Positions 62,466 to 63,712 of a DNA stretch of 63,712 nucleotides are shown in pieces (position 1 is the first letter of the stretch; each line of letters begins with the position of its first letter). Source of the DNA: Bacteroidaceae bacterium (GTDB taxonomy: Bacteria; Bacteroidota; Bacteroidia; Bacteroidales; Bacteroidaceae). The notes beneath the pieces are model-generated. The model saw only the letters and a program-made list of their open reading frames with translations, was not told the origin of the DNA and ran no database searches. The translations under genes and the position numbers were made by a program. Location of the stretch: NCBI GenBank assembly GCA_017466325.1, contig JAFTUK010000050.1, positions 1 to 63,712 on the forward strand. The letters run 5' to 3'.

Positions 62466-63712
62466 TTACTTCGCCAGTATTTTCCTTCCGTTTTTGATGT
62501 AGATTCCATGGTTTTGTTTATTCGTACGCCGTCCGTTTATATCATAAATAGCATTGTTTTCTATAGGTGACTCCTGTATTGTTTCATCTATGTTGGTAGC
62601 ATCTTCTTCAAAATCAACACCAATGATATTTATTTTGGATGGATGAGATTTCCAAGCAGCATCAGCCTCATATAGAGTTACAGATTCTTTTGGGACATAA
62701 ATATTAAGTAGGTCACAAATAAATGTTCCCGTTGAATTGTTATTTCTTAACATTTTAGAAGTGCATGTTGGAGGAACGGGGTTTTTACATGCTATGGAAG
62801 CAAGATTATAGCAGCGATCAAAAGCAAAATCACCTATAGACTGCACAGAACGACCGATGCATACTGAATCAAGGGCTACGCAAAAAGTAAAAACTAGTTC
62901 ACCGATATTGATGACAGAATTAGGGATGTCTATTGACGTAAGGCCAGAGCAAGAAGCAAAAGCTCCTAGCTCTATGTTAGTCACACTGTTGGGGATAGTA
63001 ACTGAGGTCAAACCTGAGCAACCAGAGAAAGCATACTCTCCAATATTTGTTACGGTATTTGGAATGTTGGTATTTCTAATTCCACAGATCAATGTATTTG
63101 TGGATGTTTCTATTATCGCATTACAATTATTCCGACTATCAAATATGGGATTGCTTTCTGCCACAGTAATAGACATGAGGTCTGGGCAATTGGAAAAATT
63201 ACCTCCTCCAATGTACCTTACATCTTGCGGAATATGAATAGCAGTTAAAGGTATTTCGCCAATTGCGCTGATTGCAATACCAGTAGTATTTTCTTTTAAA
63301 GCATACGTAAATTCTCCTTTCTTAGTGCCTACAGCCCAAGTATCTGCATATAAGATTCCGTTTTCTTCGGGTAGGTTGCATCCAAAAAAGGCATCTGCGT
63401 AAACCTTTGACACAGAATTGGGAATAGTTACTAAAGATAGATTTGAACACCACTGGAATATTCCATGCTCAATACATGAGATAGAATTAGGTATGCTTAT
63501 GGAAGTAAGACTAGCACAACCAGAGAAAGCAGAAGTCCCAATTTCCGTTACCGAATTTGGAATGTCAATGGAAGTGAGACTAGCACAACCAGAGAAAGCA
63601 GAAGTCCCAATTTCCGTTACCGAATTTGGAATGTCAATGGAAGTGAGACTAGCACAACCAGAGAAAGCAGAAGTCCCAATTTCCGTTACCGAATTTGGAA
63701 TGTCAATGGAAG
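62466..63712 (-). CDS. BspA-like leucine-rich repeat surface protein (5' end outside window)
   Basis: The frame is open from the stop at 62466 to the right edge, at least 415 residues, and continues beyond. It holds many LRR_5 (BspA/TpLRR) units with the pattern IPNSVTxIGxxAFSGCxxLTSI. A GTG at 63413 would open a shorter frame, but the repeats continue upstream of it, so it is not the true start. The C-terminal tail, IYDINGRRTNKQNHGIYIKNGRKILAK, is a common Prevotella-type ending, probably for secretion or anchoring. Such proteins mediate adhesion or immune contact at the surface. The most upstream visible part has 69-bp identical units. Confidence 0.85.
   Translation of the reverse strand, partial: SIDIPNSVTEIGTSAFSGCASLTSIDIPNSVTEIGTSAFSGCASLTSIDIPNSVTEIGTSAFSGCASLTSISIPNSISCIEHGIFQWCSNLSLVTIPNSVSKVYADAFFGCNLPEENGILYADTWAVGTKKGEFTYALKENTTGIAISAIGEIPLTAIHIPQDVRYIGGGNFSNCPDLMSITVAESNPIFDSRNNCNAIIETSTNTLICGIRNTNIPNTVTNIGEYAFSGCSGLTSVTIPNSVTNIELGAFASCSGLTSIDIPNSVINIGELVFTFCVALDSVCIGRSVQSIGDFAFDRCYNLASIACKNPVPPTCTSKMLRNNNSTGTFICDLLNIYVPKESVTLYEADAAWKSHPSKINIIGVDFEEDATNIDETIQESPIENNAIYDINGRRTNKQNHGIYIKNGRKILAK
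63472..63712 (-). repeat. 69-bp tandem units in the LRR gene
   Basis: Units starting at 63541, 63610 and 63679 (the last cut by the window edge) are base-identical; the one at 63472 is a diverged copy. Each encodes one 23-residue LRR ending in SGCASLTS. Identity at the DNA level suggests recent expansion. Confidence 0.85.

Noticed and set aside
63413-63413. GTG at 63413 as the start of the LRR protein
   Set aside because: The frame stays open upstream to the window edge, with further LRR units in phase.

Overview
The window is chromosomal DNA from a member of the Bacteroidales, most likely Prevotellaceae-like. This is inferred from the recurrent TAnnTTTG (-7) promoter element in front of many genes, Bacteroidetes-only families (DUF4924, DUF4954, DUF5723, the OstA-like protein, a pair of OmpA proteins, BspA-type leucine-rich repeats), lipoproteins with xxSC lipoboxes, and the gene order tig-clpP-clpX-recQ / guaB-ppi-surA-ostA-mutL. 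Species cannot be read from the sequence. The left edge carries the tail of a type V-A (Cas12a) CRISPR array. The leader and cas genes, if present, lie beyond the left edge.

Layout. 1-600: CRISPR array. 1.2-3.5 kb: SDR/aldehyde dehydrogenase operon. 3.7-5.8 kb: divergent nrnA-like phosphoesterase and fmt. 6.2-8.9 kb: lipoprotein plus DUF5723 outer-membrane protein. 9.3-16.6 kb: ROK glucokinase, LysE exporter, DUF4924, prfC, tsaC, ClC channel, ECF sigma factor. 16.9-22.0 kb: purL and a two-gene chromate-type transporter. 22.1-26.4 kb: tRNA-Pro, serC, serA, a small membrane protein, DUF1015, YigZ. 26.3-28.1 kb: a GNAT/AraC cassette bounded by perfect 30-bp direct repeats copied from the 3' end of yigZ. 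28.2-29.3 kb: ECF sigma factor with a 4-TM partner. 29.4-36.9 kb: M16 protease, gluQ, DUF4954 and two hypotheticals. 37.0-41.4 kb: asnS, RluB-type pseudouridine synthase, purB, tRNA-Val. 41.9-45.6 kb: two OmpA paralogues flanking trpS. 45.8-60.2 kb: a minus-strand block for mismatch repair, envelope biogenesis (OstA, SurA, PPIase), guaB, recQ, clpX, clpP and trigger factor. 60.4-62.1 kb: AspT-family transporter. The right edge is a truncated leucine-rich-repeat surface protein.

How the genes work together. Serine biosynthesis (serC-serA), purine synthesis (purL, purB, guaB), tRNA charging and modification (asnS, trpS, gluQ, tsaC, fmt), outer-membrane biogenesis (surA, second PPIase, OstA-like), and protein quality control (tig, clpP, clpX) are housekeeping modules.

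The unusual content is largely in the spaces between genes, which hold several families of short repeats. They include arrays with a strict 9-bp period (mostly CTA-containing units), 7-bp CGCTCAC arrays, 20-bp GGCATGCC palindromes in pairs, a 37-bp inverted repeat, GC-rich CCGCC repeats in opposite orientations, and a repeated promoter-bearing unit before guaB. Some of these elements sit in frame inside gluQ, enlarging the encoded enzyme. The best candidates for new biology are the repeat-invaded gluQ, the 9-bp arrays, and the yigZ-associated cassette. The Cas12a array is a known system class, but its effector is not visible here.
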